A DNA stretch of 64,000 bases from Wenyingzhuangia fucanilytica (GTDB lineage Bacteria; Bacteroidota; Bacteroidia; Flavobacteriales; Flavobacteriaceae): contig NZ_CP014224.1 in NCBI RefSeq assembly GCF_001697185.1, forward strand, positions 2,526,501-2,590,500. Reading direction: 5' to 3'. The notes beneath the pieces are model-generated. The model had not been told where the DNA came from, did not search any database, and saw only the letters and a list, made by a program, of their open reading frames with translations. The position numbers and the translations under genes were made by a program. Shown one piece after another: positions 1 through 9,035 of the stretch (within the stretch, counting starts at the first letter, position 1; every line of letters begins with the position of its first letter).

Positions 1-138
1 TCTAGGTTATTAGTGCAAGATGATATTTCTGTTTCTACTGTTTGTTATGCTGTTGGTTATAACTCCATCACAAATTTTAACAAACAGTTTAAGCAAATAA
101 TGGGTGTTACTCCTAAAGTATTTCGCGAAGAAATATAA
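1..138 (+). CDS. AraC-family transcriptional regulator, C-terminal end (partial)
   Basis: Only the last 45 codons are present; the 5' part lies outside the window. The readable residues (VGYNSITNFNKQFKQIMGVTP) minus the first letter form the second helix-turn-helix of an AraC/XylS DNA-binding domain, including the typical GY-N-[FN]-x2-FK-x3-G-x-TP pattern that closes these domains. The frame stops at 136-138 and is followed by a strong terminator, so it is a separate transcription unit from the sulfatase at 388. Its position just upstream of a same-strand polysaccharide locus makes it the obvious local regulator, by inference only. It could be the end of a stand-alone AraC protein or of a hybrid two-component protein; the missing part decides this. 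Confidence 0.85.
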   Translation, partial: SRLLVQDDISVSTVCYAVGYNSITNFNKQFKQIMGVTPKVFREEI

Positions 139-193
139 CAAACATTATTAAAATCAGTTTTCTATTAGAGAAAACATCACAATTTTTACTCAT

Positions 194-223
194 AAAACCG
201 AAGAATAATTCTTCGGTTTTTTT
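194..223 (+). terminator. Rho-independent terminator after the AraC gene
   Basis: A 12-bp perfect stem (AAAACCGAAGAA / TTCTTCGGTTTT) with a 3-nt loop is followed by a T run. It lies 56 nt after the AraC stop and separates it from the downstream locus. Confidence 0.85.
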
Positions 224-268
224 GTTATAAAATATCCTTAATTAAAATAAAAATTAGGGTTATCTACT

Positions 269-291
269 CTTGTTAACAAAAAATTAACAAG
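269..291. promoter_or_regulatory. Inverted repeat, possible operator of the region A locus
   Basis: Perfect 8-bp arms CTTGTTAA and TTAACAAG are separated by 7 nt, about 97 nt upstream of the first sulfatase start. The size and position fit a dimeric repressor or activator site. I found no second copy in the window and cannot name the regulator. No clear TAnnTTTG box is visible between this site and the start codon. Confidence 0.4.
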
Positions 292-387
292 CAAGGTAAA
301 ATGCGCTAATCAATGGGTAATTTTTACTAATGCATAATTGTAAAATTTAAGTTTTTTTGTATATAGTTTAAATTTAAAAGTATTTTA

Positions 388-1812
388 ATGTCAAAAATGA
401 AACAGATTAATTTAATTAAGATATTATTCTTTATACTACTTCAATGTAGTTATGCACAAAAACAACCTAATATTGTTTTTCTTTTTGTGGATGATGCTGG
501 CTACAATGACTTTGGTTTTCAAGGAAGTACAGATATAAAAACACCTAATTTAGATAAATTAGCACAACAAGGTGTTCGTTTTACACAGGGGTATGTAACC
601 GATGCTACTTGTGGTCCCTCTAGAGCTGGACTTATGACAGGAAAGTATCAACAAAAATTTGGATATGGAGAAATTAACGTTCCTGGATATATGAGTCAAA
701 GCTCTAAGTTTTTAGGAGATGATATGGGTTTACCTCTAGATCAAGTTACTATGGCAGACTATCTAAAAAAACTAGGATACACCAATGCGGTATATGGTAA
801 ATGGCACTTAGGAGACGCTGATAGATTTCACCCTTTAAAAAGAGGATTTGATGAATTTTATGGTTTTAGAGGTGGGGCACGTAGTTATTTTGGCTATAAA
901 AACTTTAAAAATGTGCATCATGACAACAAGATGGAGCACAATTTTGGACATTATGAAGAACCAAATGGATATGCTACCGATGTATTTACAGACAAAGCAA
1001 TATCATTTATAGAGAAAAACAAAAACAATCCTTTCTTTATTTATTTAGCTTTTAATGCTGTACACACTCCTATGGAGGCTACTCCAGAAGATTTAAAAAG
1101 ATTCCCTAATTTAAAAGGAAAAAGACAAGAACTAGCAGCTATGACTTGGTCTTTAGATCGTGCTTGTGGAAGGGTATTAGACAAATTAAAAAAATTAGGA
1201 CTAGATGAAAACACCATTATTGTTTTTTCTAATGACAATGGTGGACCTACAGACAAAAACTCCTCTATAAACCTACCCTTGAGTGGTACAAAATCAAATC
1301 ATTTAGAAGGTGGTTTAAGAGTACCTTTTTTAATCAAATGGCCAAAAAAGTTAAAAAAAGACATTACTTACAATTACCCTGTGAGTACCATGGATTTATT
1401 ACCAACTTTTTACGCTGCTGGTGGAGGAAACACAGCTGATTTAAAAGATGTAGACGGAGTAAACTTACTTCCTTTTTTAACCGGTAAAAACAATAGTAGA
1501 CCTCATAAAGACTTATTCTGGAAAAAGGAAACTCGTGCTGTATATAGAGAAAATGACTATAAATTAATACGATTTGCAGACAGACCAGCTGAACTTTACG
1601 ATTTGTCTAAAGATACTTCTGAGCTTAACAATTTAGCTACAAAAGAACCTGAACGTTTAAAACGTATGTTTAAAAAACTATTTGAATGGGAACTAACTCT
1701 TGAGCGACCATTATGGATGCTAAAAAATGATTTTGAAAAATACGATACGGATCGTATGGATAGATACAGAACACCAGAATTAGTAAAAAAAGAAATGTTT
1801 TCTGAAAAGTAA
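388..1812 (+). CDS. Secreted S1-family sulfatase, S1_19-like
   Basis: A 474-residue arylsulfatase-type enzyme expected to remove sulfate esters from polysaccharide fragments in the periplasm or at the surface. It has a signal peptide (residues 1-23, ending SYA-Q). The metal-binding VDDAGY motif lies near residue 34. The formylglycine motif [11 protein letters not shown] has the modifiable Cys at residue 75, and a GKWHLG motif and a SNDNGG metal-site segment follow. It is the first gene of a tight + strand operon: the GH16 gene starts 19 nt after its stop. It resembles the sulfatase at 17921, and the general pattern recalls the S1_19 subfamily known from carrageenan loci; the subfamily is my recognition from memory, not a search. 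It needs a formylglycine-generating enzyme that is not obvious in this window. Confidence 0.88.
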   Translation: MSKMKQINLIKILFFILLQCSYAQKQPNIVFLFVDDAGYNDFGFQGSTDIKTPNLDKLAQQGVRFTQGYVTDATCGPSRAGLMTGKYQQKFGYGEINVPGYMSQSSKFLGDDMGLPLDQVTMADYLKKLGYTNAVYGKWHLGDADRFHPLKRGFDEFYGFRGGARSYFGYKNFKNVHHDNKMEHNFGHYEEPNGYATDVFTDKAISFIEKNKNNPFFIYLAFNAVHTPMEATPEDLKRFPNLKGKRQELAAMTWSLDRACGRVLDKLKKLGLDENTIIVFSNDNGGPTDKNSSINLPLSGTKSNHLEGGLRVPFLIKWPKKLKKDITYNYPVSTMDLLPTFYAAGGGNTADLKDVDGVNLLPFLTGKNNSRPHKDLFWKKETRAVYRENDYKLIRFADRPAELYDLSKDTSELNNLATKEPERLKRMFKKLFEWELTLERPLWMLKNDFEKYDTDRMDRYRTPELVKKEMFSEK

Positions 1813-1831
1813 ACGATAAAAACAAAAAACG

Positions 1832-3340
1832 ATGAAACATTATAAATTTAGAACCTCACTTTTATTAGCATTGTTTATATGCTTAAATATAAGCTGTCAA
1901 AATATTAAAAACCACACGGAAGCATCAAACAAAGTTAGTGCTTATCATAAATCACAAGTATCTAAAATTGCTCCGTACTCAGATCCAGAAAACAAAGATG
2001 GATGGGTCCTAAACCAAGAACTAAGCGATGAGTTTAATGGTACCGAAATAGATACCGTTAAATGGTTTGTAGAAGGTTTAAACGATAATTATTATATATG
2101 GAAAGGTCGTGCTCCCTCACAATTTGTACCTCATAACGTAATTGTTGAAGACGACAAATTAAAACTAAGAACCAATTGGGAACCTGATTATAAATTCTAT
2201 GAAGAAAGCTATTCTGATGGAAATATGGGTACTTCTAAATATGGGGAGTATAAAGGGAAACCAATGCCTGTTACTACTGCTGGTGTTTTAACCAATAAAC
2301 GTTTTTTATATGGTTATATGGAAGTAAAATCTAAAGTTGGTAATGCTGCAATTACAGGAGCATTTTGGGCAATTGGTCATGAACAAGAATTAGATGTTTA
2401 TGAGTTAATGGGGAATCCTAAAGTAAAAACAGGGAACATCCGTGAAGACTCATATTTAGCAACCGCTCACGATTGGAGTCCACCAGCACAAAGACCTACT
2501 AAAATATTTAATCACGAAGAAAACTTAGATTTTAGAACTGCTGATGATTTCCATGTCTACGGAGCAGAATGGGGTGTAGATTATTTAAAACTTTTTATTG
2601 ATGGAAAAATGATTCGCCATTTTACACAAGATCAATTAGGAACTGCTTTTGTATTAAACAATCCAATGGAAGTATGGTTAGACTCAGAAATTTTCTTTTG
2701 GTTAGGAATGCCTCACAAAGAAGAATTACCTGTAGATTTTGAAATTGAATACATGAGAGTTTGGCAAAAACCATCTGACAACCTTTTAGCTAAAGATGCT
2801 GCTTTTTATGGTTTTGAAGGACCTATTTTGTTTGAAGAAAACCCACGTCCTTTAACATTATTGCCAGAAGACTCAACACCTAACGATTATCAAAAATTCT
2901 GGATTTTTGACGAAGGATCTGCTAAATACTTGTCTATCGTTCATGGTGATTATTATCATGGAGTAAACAGTTTAAAATTTTCAGGTTACAGTAAAACAGA
3001 AAATTTAGAAGTAAAAAAAGCAGTTGCAAAAGCTCCTGATGGTTCTTTAAATATTCCTGCAGGAGAATATACAGTATCTGCAAAAGTATGGTTAGATCAA
3101 GGAGTCATTGCCGACAAAATACACTTGGTTTTAAAAAATCCGAATACAGAAATTGTTTTTGACAACTTAAAAAACAAACCTAGAAGACAGTGGATTACTA
3201 TACAATCAAAAATATCTAGAAAGGAAGCCTCTGGAATAGATGATAGCATATCTATCGAAATCAGAAAAGAAGATTTACCAAAAACTAGAGCTGCCAAATT
3301 TTTTATAGACGATATAGAAATCAAAAAAGCAATCAACTAA
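1832..3340 (+). CDS. GH16-family endo-galactanase/carrageenase-like lipoprotein
   Basis: A 502-residue surface or periplasmic lipoprotein (lipobox ending NISC at residue 22) with a GH16 beta-jelly-roll at roughly residues 50-320. The catalytic signature ELDVYE gives nucleophile Glu186, Asp188 and acid/base Glu191, the ExDxxE form found in laminarinases, agarases, porphyranases and carrageenases. Residues about 330-502 form an extra beta-rich domain (starting near GFEGPILF) that looks like a carbohydrate-binding appendage. It probably makes the endo-cut that starts depolymerisation. Its neighbours (sulfatases and a GH127) favour a sulfated galactan such as carrageenan over laminarin or agar; the fine specificity cannot be read from sequence by eye. 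It sits between the sulfatase (19 nt) and the GH127 gene (34 nt). Confidence 0.82.
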   Translation: MKHYKFRTSLLLALFICLNISCQNIKNHTEASNKVSAYHKSQVSKIAPYSDPENKDGWVLNQELSDEFNGTEIDTVKWFVEGLNDNYYIWKGRAPSQFVPHNVIVEDDKLKLRTNWEPDYKFYEESYSDGNMGTSKYGEYKGKPMPVTTAGVLTNKRFLYGYMEVKSKVGNAAITGAFWAIGHEQELDVYELMGNPKVKTGNIREDSYLATAHDWSPPAQRPTKIFNHEENLDFRTADDFHVYGAEWGVDYLKLFIDGKMIRHFTQDQLGTAFVLNNPMEVWLDSEIFFWLGMPHKEELPVDFEIEYMRVWQKPSDNLLAKDAAFYGFEGPILFEENPRPLTLLPEDSTPNDYQKFWIFDEGSAKYLSIVHGDYYHGVNSLKFSGYSKTENLEVKKAVAKAPDGSLNIPAGEYTVSAKVWLDQGVIADKIHLVLKNPNTEIVFDNLKNKPRRQWITIQSKISRKEASGIDDSISIEIRKEDLPKTRAAKFFIDDIEIKKAIN

Positions 3341-3374
3341 CAATAACCATTTCATCAACAAAACAAAATATATT

Positions 3375-5360
3375 ATGAGCACTAATATTCATCATAGAGC
3401 AATCACAAATAATTCAGAAAGTCCTTACGCAAAATTAAAGAGTATCAATTTTGGTGATTGTACTTGGAATAGCGGTTTTTGGGCTGAAAAAGTAAAATCT
3501 GCAGAAGAAAAAATGTTACCATATATGGGAGATCTTTTATGTGGTGATATTGGTCATGGTTTAAACAATTTTAAAATTGCTGCAGGTGATAAAACAGGAG
3601 AACACAAAGGTTTTTATTGGCACGATGGTGACTTTTTTAAGTTTATGGAAGCCAAAATGTACGTTTATGGTTTAACTAAAAACGAATCTATATTAAAAGA
3701 ATTAGATGAGTATATAGATATTATTGGTAGAGCTCAAGAAGAGGATGGTTACATACATACTCATGTACAAATAACAGAAGGTGTAGATCGTTTTGAAAAC
3801 AGAAAATATCACGAAATGTACAATTTTGGACACTTGTTTATTGCAGGGTCTGTGCATTATAGAATTACTGGTCAACGTAATTTTTTAGATATCGCTATTA
3901 AAATGGCCGATTTATTAATCGCTTATTTTATGCCTGACACCAAACATTATCAACGTTTTGGTTTTAATCAAACGCAAATTATGGGATTGGTAGAGCTATA
4001 CAGAACTACCAAAAACAAAAAATATTTGCAATTAGCAGAAAAGTTTATCAACAGAAGAGGAACGTATGAAATTAAGCACGATTCAACCACATTAGGTTAT
4101 CCTATTGGAGATATGGTACAAGAAAGAACTCCTTTAAGGGAATCTAAAGAAGCTGTTGGACACGCCGTTTTAGCTTTATATTATTATGCTGGAGCAGCAG
4201 ACGTATATGCAGAAACAGGAGAAAAAGCATTAATTGATGCTTTAGATGCTTTGTGGGAAAACGTTACCGGAAAAAAAATGTACGTTACAGGAGCTGTTGG
4301 ACAAGCACACTACGGAGCCTCTACCAGCTTAGACATGATTGAAGAAGGTTTTATTGATGCCTATATGATGCCTAACATGACTGCTTATAACGAAACTTGT
4401 GCAAATTTATGTAATGCCATGTTTAGCAGCAGAATGTTAGCTATACACGAACAATCTAGATTTGCTGATATTATAGAATTGGTTTTATACAACAGTGGTT
4501 TGTCTGGAATTGGTATTGATGGTAAAGACTATTTTTACTCTAACCCATTAAGAATGGTTAACAATTCTAGAGATTACAACTCACATGCAGATGTTACTGA
4601 AAGTCCAGTTAGACAACCTTACTTAGAATGTTTTTGTTGTCCTCCAAACTTGGTAAGAACCATTTGTAAAAGTTCAGGATGGGCTTATAATTTATCAGAA
4701 AATGGAGTTGCCGTTGTTTTATTTGGAGCCAACAACTTAGACACTAAAATGTTAGACGGATCTCCTTTAAAATTATCACAAGACACAGATTACCCTTGGA
4801 AAGGATTGGTAAAAATAACAGTTGATGAATGTAAAGATTCAGCTTTTGATATTAAAATAAGAATTCCAAAATGGGCTGTTGGTAGTACTTTAAAAGTAAA
4901 CGGAACTCCAGTTTCTACAACTATCACTCCAGGAACATTTGCTATAATTAACAGAACTTGGGAAGCAGGTGATGTGATTACTTTAGACATGCCAATGGAA
5001 ATAAATTTAATTGAAGGACACAATAGAATTGAAGAAGTAAGAAATCAAGTTGCTGTAAAAAGAGGTCCAATAGTATATTGTGTAGAAACTCCAGACTTGC
5101 CAAAAGACACTTCTATTTTAGATGTTTATTTAAAAGGTGATACAACATTACAAGCCGTTCATAAAAATGATTTCTTAGGAGGTGTAACTGTTATTGAAAC
5201 AGAACTGTTATTACGCGAAGGAAAAACAGATGACATGTACCAAGCCGTTACAAAACCTGTTTTTAAATCACACAAAACACAATTGGTGCCTTATTTTGCT
5301 TGGAGCAATAGAGGTCAAGCAGAAATGACTGTATTTATGCCAATAGTTTGGAATTATTAG
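3375..5360 (+). CDS. GH127-family glycosidase (DUF1680), no signal peptide
   Basis: A 661-residue (alpha/alpha)6-barrel enzyme. Residues corresponding to the zinc site of Bifidobacterium HypBA1 are all visible with the right spacing: Glu340 and Cys342 in NETC, and Cys421 and Cys422 in CFCCPP, with Glu324 as the candidate acid/base and Cys421 as the candidate nucleophile. GH127 members include beta-L-arabinofuranosidases and, in carrageenan loci of marine flavobacteria, exo-alpha-1,3-(3,6-anhydro)-D-galactosidases. The latter role fits the GH16 and sulfatase neighbours but is an inference. There is no signal peptide, unlike almost all neighbours, so it is predicted to be cytoplasmic. That would require uptake of at least a disaccharide before cleavage. 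Confidence 0.85.
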   Translation: MSTNIHHRAITNNSESPYAKLKSINFGDCTWNSGFWAEKVKSAEEKMLPYMGDLLCGDIGHGLNNFKIAAGDKTGEHKGFYWHDGDFFKFMEAKMYVYGLTKNESILKELDEYIDIIGRAQEEDGYIHTHVQITEGVDRFENRKYHEMYNFGHLFIAGSVHYRITGQRNFLDIAIKMADLLIAYFMPDTKHYQRFGFNQTQIMGLVELYRTTKNKKYLQLAEKFINRRGTYEIKHDSTTLGYPIGDMVQERTPLRESKEAVGHAVLALYYYAGAADVYAETGEKALIDALDALWENVTGKKMYVTGAVGQAHYGASTSLDMIEEGFIDAYMMPNMTAYNETCANLCNAMFSSRMLAIHEQSRFADIIELVLYNSGLSGIGIDGKDYFYSNPLRMVNNSRDYNSHADVTESPVRQPYLECFCCPPNLVRTICKSSGWAYNLSENGVAVVLFGANNLDTKMLDGSPLKLSQDTDYPWKGLVKITVDECKDSAFDIKIRIPKWAVGSTLKVNGTPVSTTITPGTFAIINRTWEAGDVITLDMPMEINLIEGHNRIEEVRNQVAVKRGPIVYCVETPDLPKDTSILDVYLKGDTTLQAVHKNDFLGGVTVIETELLLREGKTDDMYQAVTKPVFKSHKTQLVPYFAWSNRGQAEMTVFMPIVWNY

Positions 5361-5377
5361 AGATTAAAAATATTTGT

Positions 5378-7267
5378 ATGTACACTAAGAACAATTATAT
5401 ATTTTTTGCTAAGACTATCTTTTGTAGTTTTTTAACCTTCCTCCTTTCTCAGGATGGTCTGTTTGCACAAACTACAGAACAAAATGTTTCTTTTACAGAA
5501 GTCTTTAAAGAATTCCCTAGACAAGAAAAGAATTTAAGAAAATGGGATGCACCAGTGGTTGCAGATTTAGATAAAGATGGATATCCAGATTTACTAATAA
5601 ACGATCATGGTTATGGTATTCAAGTATGTTGGAACAACAAGGGAAAATTTGCAAAACCTTATGATATTATTATGGGAGATTTGCACGGTGTTTCTGTTGG
5701 TGACATTAACAACGATGGACAACTAGAGGTGATCATGTCTCGTGGTGGTGGCTCTGGGAGCAATGCTAGAAACTCTAAAATTTACACGGTAAAAGGGCGT
5801 AAATTCATCCCCCTAGCCGATTTTAATCCTCCTTTAGAAATGATGAGAGGAAGAACCGTAAAATTTATTGATGGTGATAATGATGGGGATTTAGATTTGT
5901 TAAACTTTGCTTTTCCAGATGCTGAAAAAAAAGGAAAAAGTGAGAATTACATATACAAAAATAATGGAGAAGGAATCCTTCACCTTAGCTCAACATTACC
6001 CGCAATTAAAGTTGATGGTCAAAAAACGTTAGTCACAGATTTTAACAATGATAACATACTAGACATTATTTTGTATGGTCATGGAAATGTTATTGCTTAT
6101 CAAGGTAATGGAGACTTAACTTATAAAGATGTTACCGAAAAAATATTCCCTTTTGATATTTCTGATGTAACAGGTATTGCCGAATTAGACTATGATAACG
6201 ATGGTGATTTTGACCTTTATTTTACAAGAGGTGAAGATTTTAAAAAAGGAGAAACTTTTTATGACAATAAAAGTCAAACTATGGGATTTTATACCAAGCG
6301 TGGCGAATTTCAATTTGATGATTTAGAAGTTGGAGATGTTTTAAACTTAGAAAATTTTCAATCACAATGGCCAAACAACGACACTTATTATATTGGAGAA
6401 GCTTCTTATGATTATGAATTCAAAGGGGAAACACACTCTGGTAAAGATATTCAATTGGTAAATAGTGATGCTTTAGGTTTTCCCGATAATGCCAATTATA
6501 AAGACAAAAAAGGTTGGTATATAGGGTATGTTGGAAATGATAGTTGGCGAATTGCAGGTTATTTATTTGCACCATCAACAGGAATTGTTCACGATGTAAA
6601 AAAATATAAAACATCTAAACATCCTGAAGGATTAAATGATTTCCTTTTAGAAAATAAAAACGGACGTTTTAAAGATGCTACCAAACAAGCAGATATATTT
6701 TTTAAAGAACATTCTGTTGCGGTTAAAACTGCAGATTTTGACAATAATGGATTTCAAGATGTTTTAGTCATCAAAAGAGGAAATTTAATTCATCAAAACG
6801 AAGCTATCATCTATTTAAACAACGGTGATGCTAAGTTTAAAAAACTAGAAAAACACAATGTTATTTCTACCGAATTAGGAGCTATTGGAATGGCGGTTGA
6901 AACCATTGACTATAACCTTGACGGAAAAGTAGATATTGTTATAGGAAACGAACGTGGAAAATGGCATTTATTCAAAAATGAAATTTCTGCATCTCAAAAA
7001 AATAATTTCATCACTGTTAAAGTTGGAAAATCTAAATCTGGAAAAGCAACTACCTTAGGTGCTCTTGTAGAAGTTACATCGGGTAAGAACAAACAAATAC
7101 AACGTATAGGAAGTACAGGAGCTGCTTATTCGTTAAGTCACAATAACTTTGCTCATTTTGGTTTAGGAAATAATACTGTTGCAAAAGTAAAAGTAACTTG
7201 GAGCAATGGAGAAACACAAAGTCAAACTATTTCTGCTTTAAACAGCATTATAGAAATCAAAAATTAA
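5378..7267 (+). CDS. FG-GAP/VCBS repeat protein with ASPIC/UnbV domain (copy 1)
   Basis: A secreted protein of about 629 residues. I prefer the ATG at 5378 to the in-frame ATG at 5348, because the later start gives a clean signal peptide (ending FAQ-T) and does not overlap the GH127 gene. Seven calcium-type loops (DLDKDGYPD, DINNDGQLE, DGDNDGDLD, DFNNDNILD, DYDNDGDFD, DFDNNGFQD, DYNLDGKVD) mark a seven-bladed FG-GAP/VCBS propeller. The last ~75 residues (SGKATTLGALVEV onward, ending in WSNGE) are an ASPIC/UnbV domain. No catalytic motif is visible; binding of carbohydrate or protein partners at the envelope is likely. It is a paralogue of the protein at 14501 with blade-by-blade correspondence. 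Confidence 0.85.
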   Translation: MYTKNNYIFFAKTIFCSFLTFLLSQDGLFAQTTEQNVSFTEVFKEFPRQEKNLRKWDAPVVADLDKDGYPDLLINDHGYGIQVCWNNKGKFAKPYDIIMGDLHGVSVGDINNDGQLEVIMSRGGGSGSNARNSKIYTVKGRKFIPLADFNPPLEMMRGRTVKFIDGDNDGDLDLLNFAFPDAEKKGKSENYIYKNNGEGILHLSSTLPAIKVDGQKTLVTDFNNDNILDIILYGHGNVIAYQGNGDLTYKDVTEKIFPFDISDVTGIAELDYDNDGDFDLYFTRGEDFKKGETFYDNKSQTMGFYTKRGEFQFDDLEVGDVLNLENFQSQWPNNDTYYIGEASYDYEFKGETHSGKDIQLVNSDALGFPDNANYKDKKGWYIGYVGNDSWRIAGYLFAPSTGIVHDVKKYKTSKHPEGLNDFLLENKNGRFKDATKQADIFFKEHSVAVKTADFDNNGFQDVLVIKRGNLIHQNEAIIYLNNGDAKFKKLEKHNVISTELGAIGMAVETIDYNLDGKVDIVIGNERGKWHLFKNEISASQKNNFITVKVGKSKSGKATTLGALVEVTSGKNKQIQRIGSTGAAYSLSHNNFAHFGLGNNTVAKVKVTWSNGETQSQTISALNSIIEIKN

Positions 7268-7286
7268 ATATTTAAACATAATTCAT

Positions 7287-8849
7287 ATGAGTCCTTTTCA
7301 AAAAAATGCCTTTACATATTCTACCATAGTAGCCATGGGAGGTTTTGTGTTTGGTTTAGATGCTGCTTTAATTTCAGGTGCATTTAAATTTATTACTGCG
7401 GAATTCAATCTTAATGAATGGCAAGTAGGATCATTAGGTTTTGGACCTGGAATTGGTGTTTTAATAGCACTGCCATTAGCAGCATGGTCTAGTAACACAT
7501 ACGGACGTAAAGCAACCTTAAAAATTATAGCAGCACTTTACTTAATATCCGCTTTAGGTTCTGCTTTTGCACCCTCATTCATCACTTTATTTGCTGCCCG
7601 TTTTTTAGGAGGATTAGCATTTAGTTCTATCACTTTAGCAGCCATGTATATTGGAGAAATATCACCTGCAAAGTGGAGAGGTAAATTAGTTTCTATGACC
7701 CAAATAAATATCGTAATAGGTTTAACAGCTGCTTATTTTATCAATTATTGGTTATTGCAAGTCACAAACTCTGATGCCGAATGGGTAAATACATTAGGAT
7801 TAAGAGAATATACATGGAGATGGATGTTGGGAATAGAAATTGTTCCTGCTTTAATTTGGTTTGGACTACTATTTATAGTACCTCGTAGTCCTGCTTGGTT
7901 GGTTTATAAAGGGAAATTAGAAGAAGCTAAAAAAACCTTAACCAAGGTAATTCCTCTAATTGAAATAGACGAGCACGTAAGCGATATGCAAAACAGTGTG
8001 GCTCAAAGTAATAGAGATAGATCCGTTGGCTCACAGCTAAAAGAAATATTTAGTAAAAAAATGAGTATTGTAGCCATTATTGGATTTACAATGGCCATTG
8101 TGCAACAATCAACAGGTATTAACGCAGTACTAACCTATGCTCCTACTGTTATGGAACAATTAGGTTTAGGAGAAGATGCTGCTTTTGAACAAGCTATTTG
8201 GGTTGGATTAACTAGTGTTATATTTACCATACTATCCTTAATTTTAATTGATAAAATGGGTAGACGACCTATGATGATTTACGGATTGATTTGGGTTATT
8301 TTAAGTTTAGGGATTTGTGCTTATGGTTTTGGATCAGCAAAGTATGAAGTTACAAATCAGGCTATTTTAGAAATGAAAGAAATTCCAAACATAAACAAGC
8401 TAGAAACACTAATTGGTAAGCAATACGCTTCGGATATTGAATTTAAAGAAGCTATTAAATCAGTAATGGGTGATGTTTCTGCAAGAGATAACTCAAGTTT
8501 GTTTTTACAAAAAGCAGCAGTATTAAATGCAACACTAATTTTAATTGGTATTTTAAGCTTTATTGCCGCCTTTCATTTTTCTGTAGGCCCTATAATGTGG
8601 GTTTTACTTTCAGAAATTTTCCCAATATCACTAAGAGGTATTGCTATTCCTTTTTTCGCATTACTTTCAAGTACCATAAGTGCTTTAACTCAGTTTTTCT
8701 TTCCATGGCAACTTGCTAACATGGGAGCAAGTACCATATTTTTATTCTATGCTGGATTAGTTTTTATAGGTTTAGTAATCTTATATAAGTTTTTACCAGA
8801 AACCAAAAACTTAACTATTGAAGAGATTCAAAAAAAGCTAAAAATATAG
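7287..8849 (+). CDS. Sugar porter family MFS symporter
   Basis: A 520-residue 12-TM inner-membrane sugar:proton symporter. Family signatures are visible: YGRKATLK after TM2, RFLGG, WRGKLVS, the QQSTGIN sugar-binding motif in TM7, DKMGRRP in the second half, and the closing PETKNLTIEEI. An extra ~70-residue loop between TM9 and TM10 (around residues 353-420) is typical of Bacteroidetes XylE-like porters. It follows the VCBS gene by 19 nt and ends the first operon at a strong terminator. It likely imports the monosaccharide or small oligosaccharide released by the exported enzymes; the actual sugar is unknown. Confidence 0.9.
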   Translation: MSPFQKNAFTYSTIVAMGGFVFGLDAALISGAFKFITAEFNLNEWQVGSLGFGPGIGVLIALPLAAWSSNTYGRKATLKIIAALYLISALGSAFAPSFITLFAARFLGGLAFSSITLAAMYIGEISPAKWRGKLVSMTQINIVIGLTAAYFINYWLLQVTNSDAEWVNTLGLREYTWRWMLGIEIVPALIWFGLLFIVPRSPAWLVYKGKLEEAKKTLTKVIPLIEIDEHVSDMQNSVAQSNRDRSVGSQLKEIFSKKMSIVAIIGFTMAIVQQSTGINAVLTYAPTVMEQLGLGEDAAFEQAIWVGLTSVIFTILSLILIDKMGRRPMMIYGLIWVILSLGICAYGFGSAKYEVTNQAILEMKEIPNINKLETLIGKQYASDIEFKEAIKSVMGDVSARDNSSLFLQKAAVLNATLILIGILSFIAAFHFSVGPIMWVLLSEIFPISLRGIAIPFFALLSSTISALTQFFFPWQLANMGASTIFLFYAGLVFIGLVILYKFLPETKNLTIEEIQKKLKI

Positions 8850-8884
8850 CTTTTAAAACTCAAACATTATCATTTATATTCACT

Positions 8885-8920
8885 AAAAGGTACTTGTACA
8901 CGTTACAAGTACCTTTTTTT
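8885..8920 (+). terminator. Rho-independent terminator after the MFS gene
   Basis: A 14-bp perfect stem (AAAAGGTACTTGTA / TACAAGTACCTTTT) with a 5-nt loop, followed by T residues, 35 nt after the MFS stop. Confidence 0.9.
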
Positions 8921-8924
8921 ATTA

Positions 8925-8970
8925 AACCGATATATAATTGAAATATGGTAAAATAATACCTTAATCGGTT
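8925..8970 (+). promoter_or_regulatory. Leader inverted repeat upstream of the sulfatase at 9036
   Basis: Arms AACCGAT (8925-8931) and ATCGGTT (8964-8970) enclose 32 nt that contain a smaller GGTA/TACC pair. This could be a regulator dyad or a leader hairpin. The exact arms are short, so confidence is low. The 186-nt gap 8850-9035 otherwise holds only the terminator of the previous operon. Confidence 0.3.
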
Positions 8971-9035
8971 AATTTGGATCTCGTTATATATTTAGTAATG
9001 AACTAAGTTTAGAAGTTCATATAACTATTTATCTA

